Notes: generated from the sequence alone by a model not told the origin. DNA of 5,865 nucleotides from JABIEQ01 sp964516055 (GCA_964516055.1 CAZEYK010000059.1:1-5865); one strand, 5' to 3'; shown: positions 1 through 5,865, counted from the stretch's first letter. Numbers and translations: made by a program.

Positions 1-365
1 TCATTTTTTTTGATACCCAAAACGTTCATCATTTGTGCAGTAACGAAGTCACGGGCGGCGTCCCGTGCCAAAAAAATATTTATCCCTTTTGTTGAAACTA
101 AATCTTTAACAATAAAAGGAGATACTGAGAAAATGCCAATCAATGCCTTAGTGTAATCTGATTGTGGCGTTGCACATATTTCCTGAATGAGATAATCCCT
201 TCGCAAAAACAAAAGATACTTAGAAAAAACATCTCTCTCAACAAATGCAGCACTTGAAGCAAAAGCCTGTAGTCTCTGGGCCATATCAAAAAAGGAGTAT
301 GGCTTCAGTTCTAAATTGTGCTGATAAGCATTATTTAATATATCGTTGTTTAGATTGCCTTTCAT
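1..365 (-). CDS. Unrecognised protein, N-terminal 121 residues (3' end outside window)
   Basis: An open frame without a stop runs from ATG at 365 to the window edge. It begins MKGNLNNDILNNAYQHN and ends at ...MMNVLGIKKN. GTG at 371, two codons upstream, is an alternative start. No Shine-Dalgarno motif precedes either, and the gap to the preceding sulfatase-fold gene is 23 bases. The protein looks soluble: a mostly helical first 85 residues with many aromatic and charged positions (FFDMAQRLQAFASSAAF at 24-40, KYLLFLRRDYL at 49-59), then a likely beta strand and turn, GINIFLARDAARDF (94-107). A hydrophobic strand leading into 'ARD' is reminiscent of the first catalytic loop of some Rossmann-like hydrolases, but this is too weak to name a family. 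Position suggests it belongs to the same operon as the binding protein and the sulfatase-fold pair. Coding status is likely from the long open frame and spacing; function is unknown. Confidence 0.7.
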   Translation of the reverse strand, partial: MKGNLNNDILNNAYQHNLELKPYSFFDMAQRLQAFASSAAFVERDVFSKYLLFLRRDYLIQEICATPQSDYTKALIGIFSVSPFIVKDLVSTKGINIFLARDAARDFVTAQMMNVLGIKKN

Positions 366-388
366 ATTCACAAAAATTACATCTACAG

Positions 389-1777
389 TTAGATGTTATA
401 TCCCAACAATTTTAATTGTTCTTTAATTGAATCGTCTGTTAGATTTTTTCGATCAATATTCAAAGATGTTTTATTATATTCTTCCAATTCATTAAGAAGT
501 GGTGCCAACATTTCATTGGATACAGGTGCACCAGACAATGAAACCAATTTTTCACTTTCTAATTTTCCTTGCTTATCAAACTTTCTTACTAATTGGTAAT
601 TCTTTTTAATAATACTTTCCCCTCTTTTAATTGTTTCCATCTTTTCAGTAAATCCTTTATTACTATGAGCCTTATCAATATGCGAAATTAGCTCTTGTTT
701 ACCAACACCGAGCCATATTTGGGCAATGCTCGCCATTTCATTTTTTTCAATCTCAAAAGGGTTCTGAATATCCATGATAACTCCGTCCATTGCGTCTGTG
801 ATTTCTATGCCAAGTGTATTTAATATTGTTGGTGCAATATCTATTGTGCGCACATTACTTTCAACAACACCGGGTACAATATTGCTTCCCATGATAATCA
901 ATGGCACATGCAAAACACCTGGTGTTAACGATTTATAGTGACCCTTGCTCTCATCAGACCAATCTTCACCATGGTCACCGAACAACACAATTAAATGACT
1001 GGAATCCTTTAGCACTTTGCGTAACTCAACCACAAACTGACGAAAGCGATGCTCTAGAAAATAATCCACGCCCTCAAAATAAAGCTCCGTTAATCGTTTA
1101 AAGTTTTTTTGTGCATAAAGATGCTCGACGATTCTTTTATACCTAAAAAGCAAATCTTTGTCCTCTCCCATACGATCTGCTTCATCAAATTGGTCTTTCG
1201 GAAGTTTGTTCTTATCTATATCTAACTCTTTTTCAAGATTTTGAACTTTTTTTCTATAATCATCTCCACCAAATTTCAAAGTATGAAAGCCATATGGATA
1301 GTGAATGCCCCCGAAGTGGAAAAAAGAGACGGTTCTTGAATGAATATTTGACCTCAATTCTTCAAGCGCAGCATATTCATCTTCAATATAATATTTGTCA
1401 ATTCCTCGCGTAAAACCAATTGGTTCACCAAGAATAATGGGAAAATCTGTCTGAAAAATAGTTTTATATCCTTCTCCTTGGGCATATTCAAACAATGTCT
1501 TTTTCTTTATGTCTGAGTTAAAATACTCAAATACACCATGGTGGAGAGGTAGGAATCCAGTAAATATGGATGCATGAGACGCTGTGGTAAAAGGAGCTGC
1601 GCTAAAACAATTTCTGAAATTCAAACCTTCTGCGGACAGCTCTTCCATCAGCTGGCTCCTACTCCTTAAATTCTCCCGAATATTTGCGGGTAAATACTTA
1701 TATTTATCGGGACCAAAACTATCACCCCTGAGGTTATCTAGAGATATCAGAACAACATGATCAATTTTTTTACTCAT
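389..1777 (-). CDS. Second sulfatase-fold enzyme with Thr nucleophile and a charged insertion, 462 aa
   Basis: Divergent paralogue of the enzyme just upstream. It has D14 in ISLDNLRGD (11-19), the nucleophile region PFTTASHASIFTG (62-74), H159 in GGIHYPYG, FGDHGED (266-272; D268, H269), KGH (278-280) with LHVPLII (289-295), and MDGV (330-333). Thr64 occupies the formylglycine position and His68 replaces Arg, so oxidation to a classical sulfatase centre is not expected. Compared with its neighbour it carries about 55 extra residues (roughly 172-232), rich in Lys, Glu and Asp and probably helical, inserted between the KFGGD landmark (168-172) and the helix before DHGE. It also has a C-terminal tail about 50 residues longer. 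There is no signal peptide or membrane segment. The ATG lies inside the end of the upstream gene (ATGAGTAA), suggesting coupled translation. Sampled lines here are the most AT-rich of the window. Fold clear; chemistry and substrate unknown. Confidence 0.9.
   Translation of the reverse strand: MSKKIDHVVLISLDNLRGDSFGPDKYKYLPANIRENLRSRSQLMEELSAEGLNFRNCFSAAPFTTASHASIFTGFLPLHHGVFEYFNSDIKKKTLFEYAQGEGYKTIFQTDFPIILGEPIGFTRGIDKYYIEDEYAALEELRSNIHSRTVSFFHFGGIHYPYGFHTLKFGGDDYRKKVQNLEKELDIDKNKLPKDQFDEADRMGEDKDLLFRYKRIVEHLYAQKNFKRLTELYFEGVDYFLEHRFRQFVVELRKVLKDSSHLIVLFGDHGEDWSDESKGHYKSLTPGVLHVPLIIMGSNIVPGVVESNVRTIDIAPTILNTLGIEITDAMDGVIMDIQNPFEIEKNEMASIAQIWLGVGKQELISHIDKAHSNKGFTEKMETIKRGESIIKKNYQLVRKFDKQGKLESEKLVSLSGAPVSNEMLAPLLNELEEYNKTSLNIDRKNLTDDSIKEQLKLLGYNI
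1770..1777 (-). other. 8-base start/stop overlap between the two sulfatase-fold genes
   Basis: On the minus strand the sequence ATGAGTAA holds the ATG of the 462-residue enzyme and the TAA of the 379-residue enzyme in different frames. No Shine-Dalgarno motif precedes it (the upstream bases are CTCTTAAAAAATT). Re-initiation by ribosomes finishing the first gene is the likely way the second is translated, which would tie the amounts of the two enzymes together. The overlap is seen directly; the coupling is inferred. Confidence 0.8.
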
Positions 1778-2909
1778 AATTTTTTAAGAGATTTTTTATC
1801 TCATTAGGATCTTGTTTTAAGTCATAAATCTCAATGTAATCAGAATTAAGATGAGTGATAATCTTTTCGGAATTTTTAATCCGTATCGACTTTTTGTTGC
1901 ATGCCTCGGCAAATTTCCCTCCAGTTGCAACTGTTTGCTCCTCTGGATAGTAAGTCTCAGAATACGCAGGAAGATTTAATTTTTCACCACTAAGTATTGG
2001 CAATAAAGAGACCCCATCAAACGATATATTTTTTTGGATGCCGAGTAACTTAAGTGTTGTTGGCATAACATCAACTAATCTAACTTGATCAGGAATATCG
2101 CAATTATTAGGAAGTGTTTTATCTTTAATGATGAGTATAACCTTTTGTGTCTGATCATAAAGTAAACATCCATGCCCTAATTCTTCAGGATGTCCGAGTT
2201 TCTCACCGCCTTTATCATTGGGGTACAGACCGTCGAGATCTTCTCCGTGATCAGAAAAACAAACGATTGTTGTGTTTTCCAGCACATTCATTTCTTCCAT
2301 CGTCGTTAGAAACTTACCAAGATAGTGATCCGAGTAGGCGACCTCTTCCTCATACATATTATCCCCTCCAAACTTTTGTGGAGCTTCATATGGCCAATGT
2401 GCATCGAAAAAATGGATGAATAAAAAGAATGGGTCAACATCCTTATTTTCAGAGACCCATTTGATAGCTCTTTCCGCTACAACCTCCGCACGTTTCAATG
2501 CGGTTCCACGTTTTTTCACATCCACTGTTTGGAGAGGATCACTTCCATCAGCCAAAAGTGGTATCTCATCATCGTAATGGTCAAATCCGCGAGAAAATCC
2601 GTACCACTTATTCATACCGGGACATGACACGACAGCCCCTGTCTTATAGCCCTCTGATTTCAAAATTTCAGCAAGAGTAGGGGCGTTTTCACTGATTTTC
2701 TCTTTAAAGAGGTGTCGCACCCCATGATTAAATGGTTGTAGTCCTGTAAAAACAGTGGCGTGACTGACTGGTGTAAGCGGGGATGATGAGATAGTGTTTA
2801 AAAATGTAACTCCTTCACTTCTTAGATTTTCTATTGCTTTAAATTTCCCACTGTACGCGACATCTGCCCGTACGGTATCTAGTGAAACAAAAATAAGATT
2901 CTTTTTCAT
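1770..2909 (-). CDS. Sulfatase-fold (alkaline phosphatase superfamily) hydrolase or transferase with Thr nucleophile, 379 aa
   Basis: Metal-dependent enzyme of the PF00884 type. Metal ligands are visible at the N-terminus, with D11 in VSLDTVRAD (8-16), and in the core at SDHGED (219-224; D220, H221). Further active-site candidates are H166, D169 and H171 in HFFDAHWPY, and H246 in LGHG. The nucleophile motif is PLTPVSHATVFTG (44-56). Thr46 sits where true sulfatases have the Cys or Ser converted to formylglycine, and His50 replaces the usual Arg. This resembles the threonine form of nucleotide pyrophosphatases/phosphodiesterases and a large group of proteins loosely annotated as 'sulfatase'. 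The C-terminus has the family's FDGVSLLPIL (298-307) and YDLKQDPNE (362-370). No signal peptide is seen, so it is probably cytoplasmic. It starts 7 bases after the binding-protein gene without a Shine-Dalgarno motif, and its last 8 bases overlap the next gene. The fold is secure; the substrate is unknown. Confidence 0.92.
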   Translation of the reverse strand: MKKNLIFVSLDTVRADVAYSGKFKAIENLRSEGVTFLNTISSSPLTPVSHATVFTGLQPFNHGVRHLFKEKISENAPTLAEILKSEGYKTGAVVSCPGMNKWYGFSRGFDHYDDEIPLLADGSDPLQTVDVKKRGTALKRAEVVAERAIKWVSENKDVDPFFLFIHFFDAHWPYEAPQKFGGDNMYEEEVAYSDHYLGKFLTTMEEMNVLENTTIVCFSDHGEDLDGLYPNDKGGEKLGHPEELGHGCLLYDQTQKVILIIKDKTLPNNCDIPDQVRLVDVMPTTLKLLGIQKNISFDGVSLLPILSGEKLNLPAYSETYYPEEQTVATGGKFAEACNKKSIRIKNSEKIITHLNSDYIEIYDLKQDPNEIKNLLKNYE

Positions 2910-2916
2910 AACGTGA

Positions 2917-3945
2917 TTATTTAAGCGCCTCCTCTAAAAGAGAAGTATTTATATGATCTTTCATAATTACTCGTTTCTTTACTAATCCTTGATCAAAGAT
3001 AAAATCGGCCGCTTCTTGCATTATCTTATAATCTTCATCGTTAAAACCAATGCGAATTTCATCTTTTGAAGCCACCTTAAGATTTGGTTCTATATCTGCC
3101 GCTATCTCTAACGCGCGTGGCGTGATATCAAGCCCTGACTCTGCAACAAACCATGAATCGGCTTGTGAGATATTGTTTCTGTAATAATCATATGCATCGT
3201 TAAATGTTTTAAGGAAGCGGCTGACTGATGCGGGGTCACGCTCAATAAGATTATTTGAAACCAAAATCACAGAGACAACCTTATCTACCTTTAAATTTCT
3301 AACCAAGCCTTTTTCTTCAAAAATTGCCGGCGTGGGATCAAACCCAGCCATTGCATCAATGTTTCCCCAGGTTTTAGCATTAGGATCACGCACGAGATCG
3401 CTCTGCTCATAAATGCCAAGATTAATGTTATTTACATCAATTTTGGGGTTGAGCCCTGCATCTTGTTCAGCTTTAAGTGCCATGCGTTGTGCTGCGGCCC
3501 CAAAAGGCATCGCTACAGTCTTTCCCTTCAAATCAGCTACTGAATTTATAGAAGACATGGGCGGCACATAAAGAGAAACACGGTTATACATAAGCCTTCC
3601 AATAATAATCCACTTATCATCTTCTTTTGCCAGTAGAGTGGCGGCAGGTTGATCGGCTGTGAAGATAATGTCTACTTCATTTGCAAGGGCTGCCTCGTTT
3701 AACGGTCCGCCATAACTAAATCCTTTAAAATCTGCTGCGATATTGTTATTCTTCAATATATCGGTATGTTTTAAAATTTGAGTCAATTGACCTTGTGTAG
3801 CCCACGGTGTCTGCCAACCGATGCGTATCTGTGTTAAATTTGTCGCGACAGAATCCGTCGAGCTTCTATCTCTCAACAATATTAAGGAAAGACTTCCTAA
3901 AACAATTATTCCTACGAAGATAAAGATTATTTTTTGTTTGTTCAT
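2917..3945 (-). CDS. ABC-type solute-binding protein, SsuA/TauA/ThiY (NMT1) fold, N-terminally membrane-anchored
   Basis: A 342-residue protein likely to capture a small solute outside the membrane for an ABC importer. Residues 5-24 form one hydrophobic segment after MNKQK, followed by charged RDRSSTDS. This is a signal peptide or uncleaved anchor. There is no lipobox, and the whole protein contains no cysteine, so it is not a lipoprotein. The two-lobed fold begins at IRIGW (40-44). Family-like segments are the region around ANEVDIIFTADQPA (88-101), the lobe-crossing VADLKGKTVAMPFGAAAQ (136-153), and GFDPTPAIFEEKG (201-213), where these proteins commonly read '[W/D]-x-P'. Relatives bind sulfonates, taurine, nitrate or thiamine-precursor pyrimidines; the ligand here cannot be read from sequence. 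It starts 16 bases after alaS and ends 7 bases before the first sulfatase-fold gene. No permease or ATPase partner is in the window. The fold is fairly certain; the ligand is unknown. Confidence 0.87.
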   Translation of the reverse strand: MNKQKIIFIFVGIIVLGSLSLILLRDRSSTDSVATNLTQIRIGWQTPWATQGQLTQILKHTDILKNNNIAADFKGFSYGGPLNEAALANEVDIIFTADQPAATLLAKEDDKWIIIGRLMYNRVSLYVPPMSSINSVADLKGKTVAMPFGAAAQRMALKAEQDAGLNPKIDVNNINLGIYEQSDLVRDPNAKTWGNIDAMAGFDPTPAIFEEKGLVRNLKVDKVVSVILVSNNLIERDPASVSRFLKTFNDAYDYYRNNISQADSWFVAESGLDITPRALEIAADIEPNLKVASKDEIRIGFNDEDYKIMQEAADFIFDQGLVKKRVIMKDHINTSLLEEALK

Positions 3946-3961
3946 AATTAATTTTATGTAA

Positions 3962-5761
3962 TTAAGATTGAGGCTCTAAAATTCCCTTAATACGTCGAAT
4001 TCCAGCAGACGACGCTTCTTCTTTTATAATTTTAAACGATCCTTTAATATTTCCGGTATTAGCAACATGTGGACCTCCACAAAGTTCTTGTGAATATACC
4101 GTACCGTCACTACATTTCACTGTATACACAGTAACTTTATCAGGATATTTCTCCCAAAAACTTCCCTCTACTCCAGCGCTCATCGCATCTTCTTTTTTCA
4201 TGATTTCTATCATTACATCACAATTCTTGCTGATGGCCTCGTTGACATACATTTCCACCTTATTAAGCGTCTCTCTTTCCACTTTTTTTGGATAAATAAA
4301 ATCAAACCGTGTCCTTTCTTCGGTAATATTCGAACCAGCTTGATGCACCTCGACACCGAGATACTTGCGCAGTGCAGCAAGCATGAGGTGCGTAACCGTA
4401 TGGAGCATCGTTGTTTTTTCGTTCATATTGGCAAGTCCGCCTTTAAATTTTCCGGCGGAGCTGGTACGAGAAAGTTCTTGATGCTTATCCATCTCAAGTG
4501 CAAATGCTTCAAGATCAACCATCATGCCTTTTTCTTTGGCAAGTTCTTGCGTCATTTCAATCGGAAACCCGTAGGTCGAAAAAAGAGTAAACGCATCACG
4601 GCCATTCACCGAGCTTCCTCTAAGTTTTTCAAATTCTTTAATGCCATGTACGAGTGTTTTGCGGAACTTTTCTTCTTCTTGGCTAATTTCGCGCAATATC
4701 GTATCTTTTTTCTCTAGCACCGATGGATATGCCGTACCGTATTTGGTTATGATAATTTCTATCACAGCCTTCAATGATTGTTCCGGCATCCCAAGTTGAT
4801 CGGCATAGCGTACTGCACGACGTATAAGGCGGCGAAGTATGTACCCTTGATCGGTATTACTCGGCGCGACGCCGTCGGTGATGAGGAAAGAAGATGAACG
4901 TATATGCTCCGCGACGATACGCTTTGCATGCTGATCGTCTTTCGTTGAGAGTTCGGAAATTTTTTCGATGAGCGGAATAAACAGGTCAGTGTCATACACA
5001 CTGCGCTTGCCCTGCACCACACAGGTAACACGCTCGAGACCCGAACCGGTATCGACATTTTTTGTAGCTAGTTTACCGATTACTTTGCCGTCTTTTTTCT
5101 CGTATTCCATAAAGACGTCATTCCAAATCTCGATGACTTCTTGCTTCTCATCGGCGACCAAAAAACCCTCCTTCGTGAGGCCATCAATATGCGTACCACT
5201 CACATCGTAAAACATTTCACTGTCGGGGCCGCACGGTCCGTTGTCACCAGGACTCCACCAATTGCTTTTTGCACCCAAAAAGAAGATACGATTTTCCGGA
5301 TCCAAACCAGCCCCTTCGAATATACCTTTCCAAATCCCGTATGCCTCTTCGTCGCGCGGTGCATTTTCATTACCTTCAAAAACGGTAACGTAAAGACGTC
5401 GCGGGTCGAGGCCGAAACCATCCTCTTTAGAGGTGAGTAAATCAAAACTCCAGGTGAGTGCTTCTTTTTTGAAATAATCGCCGAGTGACCAATTCCCTAA
5501 CATTTCGAAAAATGTAAGATGGGTATTGTCGCCGACTTCTTCTATGTCATTGGTGCGCACGCACTTTTGCACATTGACAATACGTTTTGCCCCTGCGGGG
5601 TGTGGATTCCCCATAAGGTACGGCACGAGCGGTTGCATGCCGGCGGTATTAAAAAGTACTGAAGGATCATTTTCTGGTACAAGTGGCGCGGAAGGAATGA
5701 TAAGATGACCACGCTTTTTAAAAAATTCTAGGAATGTTGAACGGATTTGTTCGGATTGCAT
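3962..5761 (-). CDS. alaS: Alanyl-tRNA synthetase, short form lacking editing beta-barrel and C-Ala domain
   Basis: Cytoplasmic class II synthetase that charges tRNA-Ala with alanine using ATP. The catalytic domain (about residues 1-245) holds motif 1 around NDPSVLF (31-37), motif 2 from KCVRTNDIEEVG (66-77) to TFFEMLGNWS (83-92), GPCGPDSE (175-182) and motif 3 NVDTGSGLERV (235-245). The helical tRNA-recognition domain follows (about 250-440), with HIRSSSFLITDGVAPSN at 286-302. A SAD-type zinc site then appears as HTVTH (454-458) and CGGPH (561-565), and the protein stops soon after. Bacterial AlaRS usually has about 870 residues. Here FKGG (439-442) is followed only 11 residues later by HTVTH, where the E. 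coli enzyme has roughly 100 more residues forming the editing beta-barrel. The oligomerising C-Ala domain is also absent. ATG at 5761 fits the family N-terminus; no Shine-Dalgarno motif precedes it. The product is certain; loss or change of editing is inferred. Confidence 0.97.
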   Translation of the reverse strand: MQSEQIRSTFLEFFKKRGHLIIPSAPLVPENDPSVLFNTAGMQPLVPYLMGNPHPAGAKRIVNVQKCVRTNDIEEVGDNTHLTFFEMLGNWSLGDYFKKEALTWSFDLLTSKEDGFGLDPRRLYVTVFEGNENAPRDEEAYGIWKGIFEGAGLDPENRIFFLGAKSNWWSPGDNGPCGPDSEMFYDVSGTHIDGLTKEGFLVADEKQEVIEIWNDVFMEYEKKDGKVIGKLATKNVDTGSGLERVTCVVQGKRSVYDTDLFIPLIEKISELSTKDDQHAKRIVAEHIRSSSFLITDGVAPSNTDQGYILRRLIRRAVRYADQLGMPEQSLKAVIEIIITKYGTAYPSVLEKKDTILREISQEEEKFRKTLVHGIKEFEKLRGSSVNGRDAFTLFSTYGFPIEMTQELAKEKGMMVDLEAFALEMDKHQELSRTSSAGKFKGGLANMNEKTTMLHTVTHLMLAALRKYLGVEVHQAGSNITEERTRFDFIYPKKVERETLNKVEMYVNEAISKNCDVMIEIMKKEDAMSAGVEGSFWEKYPDKVTVYTVKCSDGTVYSQELCGGPHVANTGNIKGSFKIIKEEASSAGIRRIKGILEPQS

Positions 5762-5767
5762 ATAATT

Positions 5768-5865
5768 TTATTTCATTAAATCATCAAGCGAAACACCAAG
5801 AGCGTCCGCGATTTTTTTGACTGTATCAATAGTGGGGTTGGGAGTAGAGCCAGCCTCGATCTTGG
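5768..5865 (-). CDS. XRE-family helix-turn-helix regulator, C-terminal fragment (5' end outside window)
   Basis: Only the last 31 codons and a TAA stop are present; the start lies beyond base 5865. The visible protein opens with KIEAGSTPNP and continues through TIDTVKKIADALGVSLDDL before ending MK. This is the typical end of a Cro/C1-type DNA-binding domain: the tail of the recognition helix, the 'P-x-x-x-T-x-x-x-I/L-A-x-A-L' helix, then a final short helix with 'V-S-L-D-D-L'. The protein ends right after the domain, so it could be a small stand-alone regulator, or the HTH could be the last domain of something longer; the window cannot tell. Its stop is 6 bases before the alaS start on the same strand, so the two are probably co-transcribed. 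Its target is unknown. The family assignment is strong despite the short length. Confidence 0.85.
   Translation of the reverse strand, partial: KIEAGSTPNPTIDTVKKIADALGVSLDDLMK

Larger units (their letters stand above)
1..5865 (-). other. Probable single co-directional transcription unit
   Basis: Six genes in a row share the minus strand with spacings of 6, 16, 7, -8 and 23 bases. None of these gaps has room for a full promoter plus untranslated leader, and no hairpin followed by a T-run on the transcribed strand was found by eye. The promoter is therefore expected upstream of base 5865, although an internal promoter inside the 3' part of alaS cannot be excluded by reading alone. The final gene continues past base 1, so the unit's end is not seen. 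Confidence 0.65.

Noticed and set aside
393..2680. Plus-strand open frames at 393-599, 901-1101, 2147-2419 and 2498-2680
   Set aside because: They are antisense to the two sulfatase-fold genes and have low-complexity or unlikely composition, with no domain or plausible start context.
389..2909. Calling the two enzymes arylsulfatase or choline-sulfatase
   Set aside because: The Cys/Ser required for formylglycine is Thr and the following Arg is His in both proteins, so a specific sulfatase name is not supported.
2917..3945. Naming the binding protein ssuA, tauA, nrtA or thiY
   Set aside because: The fold is shared among these, but no ligand-specific residues or partner genes are visible in the window.
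3946..3961. Possibility that alaS is truncated by a frameshift or deletion
   Set aside because: Only 16 bases separate the alaS stop from the next real gene, no C-Ala remnant is found downstream, and the missing internal beta-barrel is a clean in-frame absence. This fits a naturally short AlaRS better than a broken one.
4340..4717. Plus-strand open frame of 125 codons
   Set aside because: It lies entirely opposite the well-supported alaS, is rich in Phe, Lys, His and Cys as expected of an antisense shadow, and shows no recognisable motif.
4771..5445. Minus-strand open frames of 95 and 81 codons and plus-strand frames of 80 and 99 codons in the same region
   Set aside because: All lie within alaS in other frames, while the alaS frame carries an unbroken set of family motifs.
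1..5865. CRISPR arrays, tRNA genes, insertion-sequence ends, riboswitches and intrinsic terminators
   Set aside because: Coding sequence fills the window almost completely, and no spaced direct repeats, tRNA-like cloverleaf or hairpin with a T-run could be supported by eye.
1..5865. TGA-to-glycine recoding as in Gracilibacteria and Absconditabacteria
   Set aside because: No in-frame TGA occurs in any of the genes and conserved glycines use GGN codons, so the standard bacterial code explains everything seen.

Overview
The window is a compact, one-directional bacterial gene block. All six genes lie on the minus strand and are separated by 6, 16, 7, -8 and 23 bases, so they read as one likely transcription unit running from high to low coordinates. 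No rRNA, tRNA, CRISPR, insertion sequence or convincing terminator is visible, and no stretch of 300 bases lacks a gene.

In transcription order the genes are: the last 31 residues of an XRE-type helix-turn-helix regulator (5768-5865); a short alanyl-tRNA synthetase of 599 residues (alaS, 3962-5761); a membrane-anchored periplasmic-binding-type protein of the SsuA/TauA/ThiY (NMT1) fold (2917-3945); two adjacent sulfatase-fold enzymes that overlap by 8 bases (1770-2909 and 389-1777); and the first 121 residues of an unrecognised protein that leaves the window at base 1.

The organism is probably a member of the Candidate Phyla Radiation (Patescibacteria), perhaps a parcubacterial lineage. The main reason is AlaRS: it lacks both the beta-barrel half of the editing domain and the C-terminal C-Ala domain, and it carries GPCGPDSE and CGGPH motif variants that I associate with that group. 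Tight packing, AT-rich sequence, TAA as the only stop codon seen and the absence of Shine-Dalgarno motifs fit this but do not prove it. The assignment is inference, not a database result.

The HTH gene and alaS look like a housekeeping stretch. The downstream genes look like an accessory module: one extracytoplasmic solute-binding protein followed by two enzymes without signal peptides. Both enzymes have threonine where true sulfatases have the Cys/Ser that becomes formylglycine, so they are more likely phospho-ester hydrolases or transferases, or act by another route, than classical sulfatases. Whether the binding protein delivers their substrate is only a hypothesis, because no permease or ATPase gene lies in the window.
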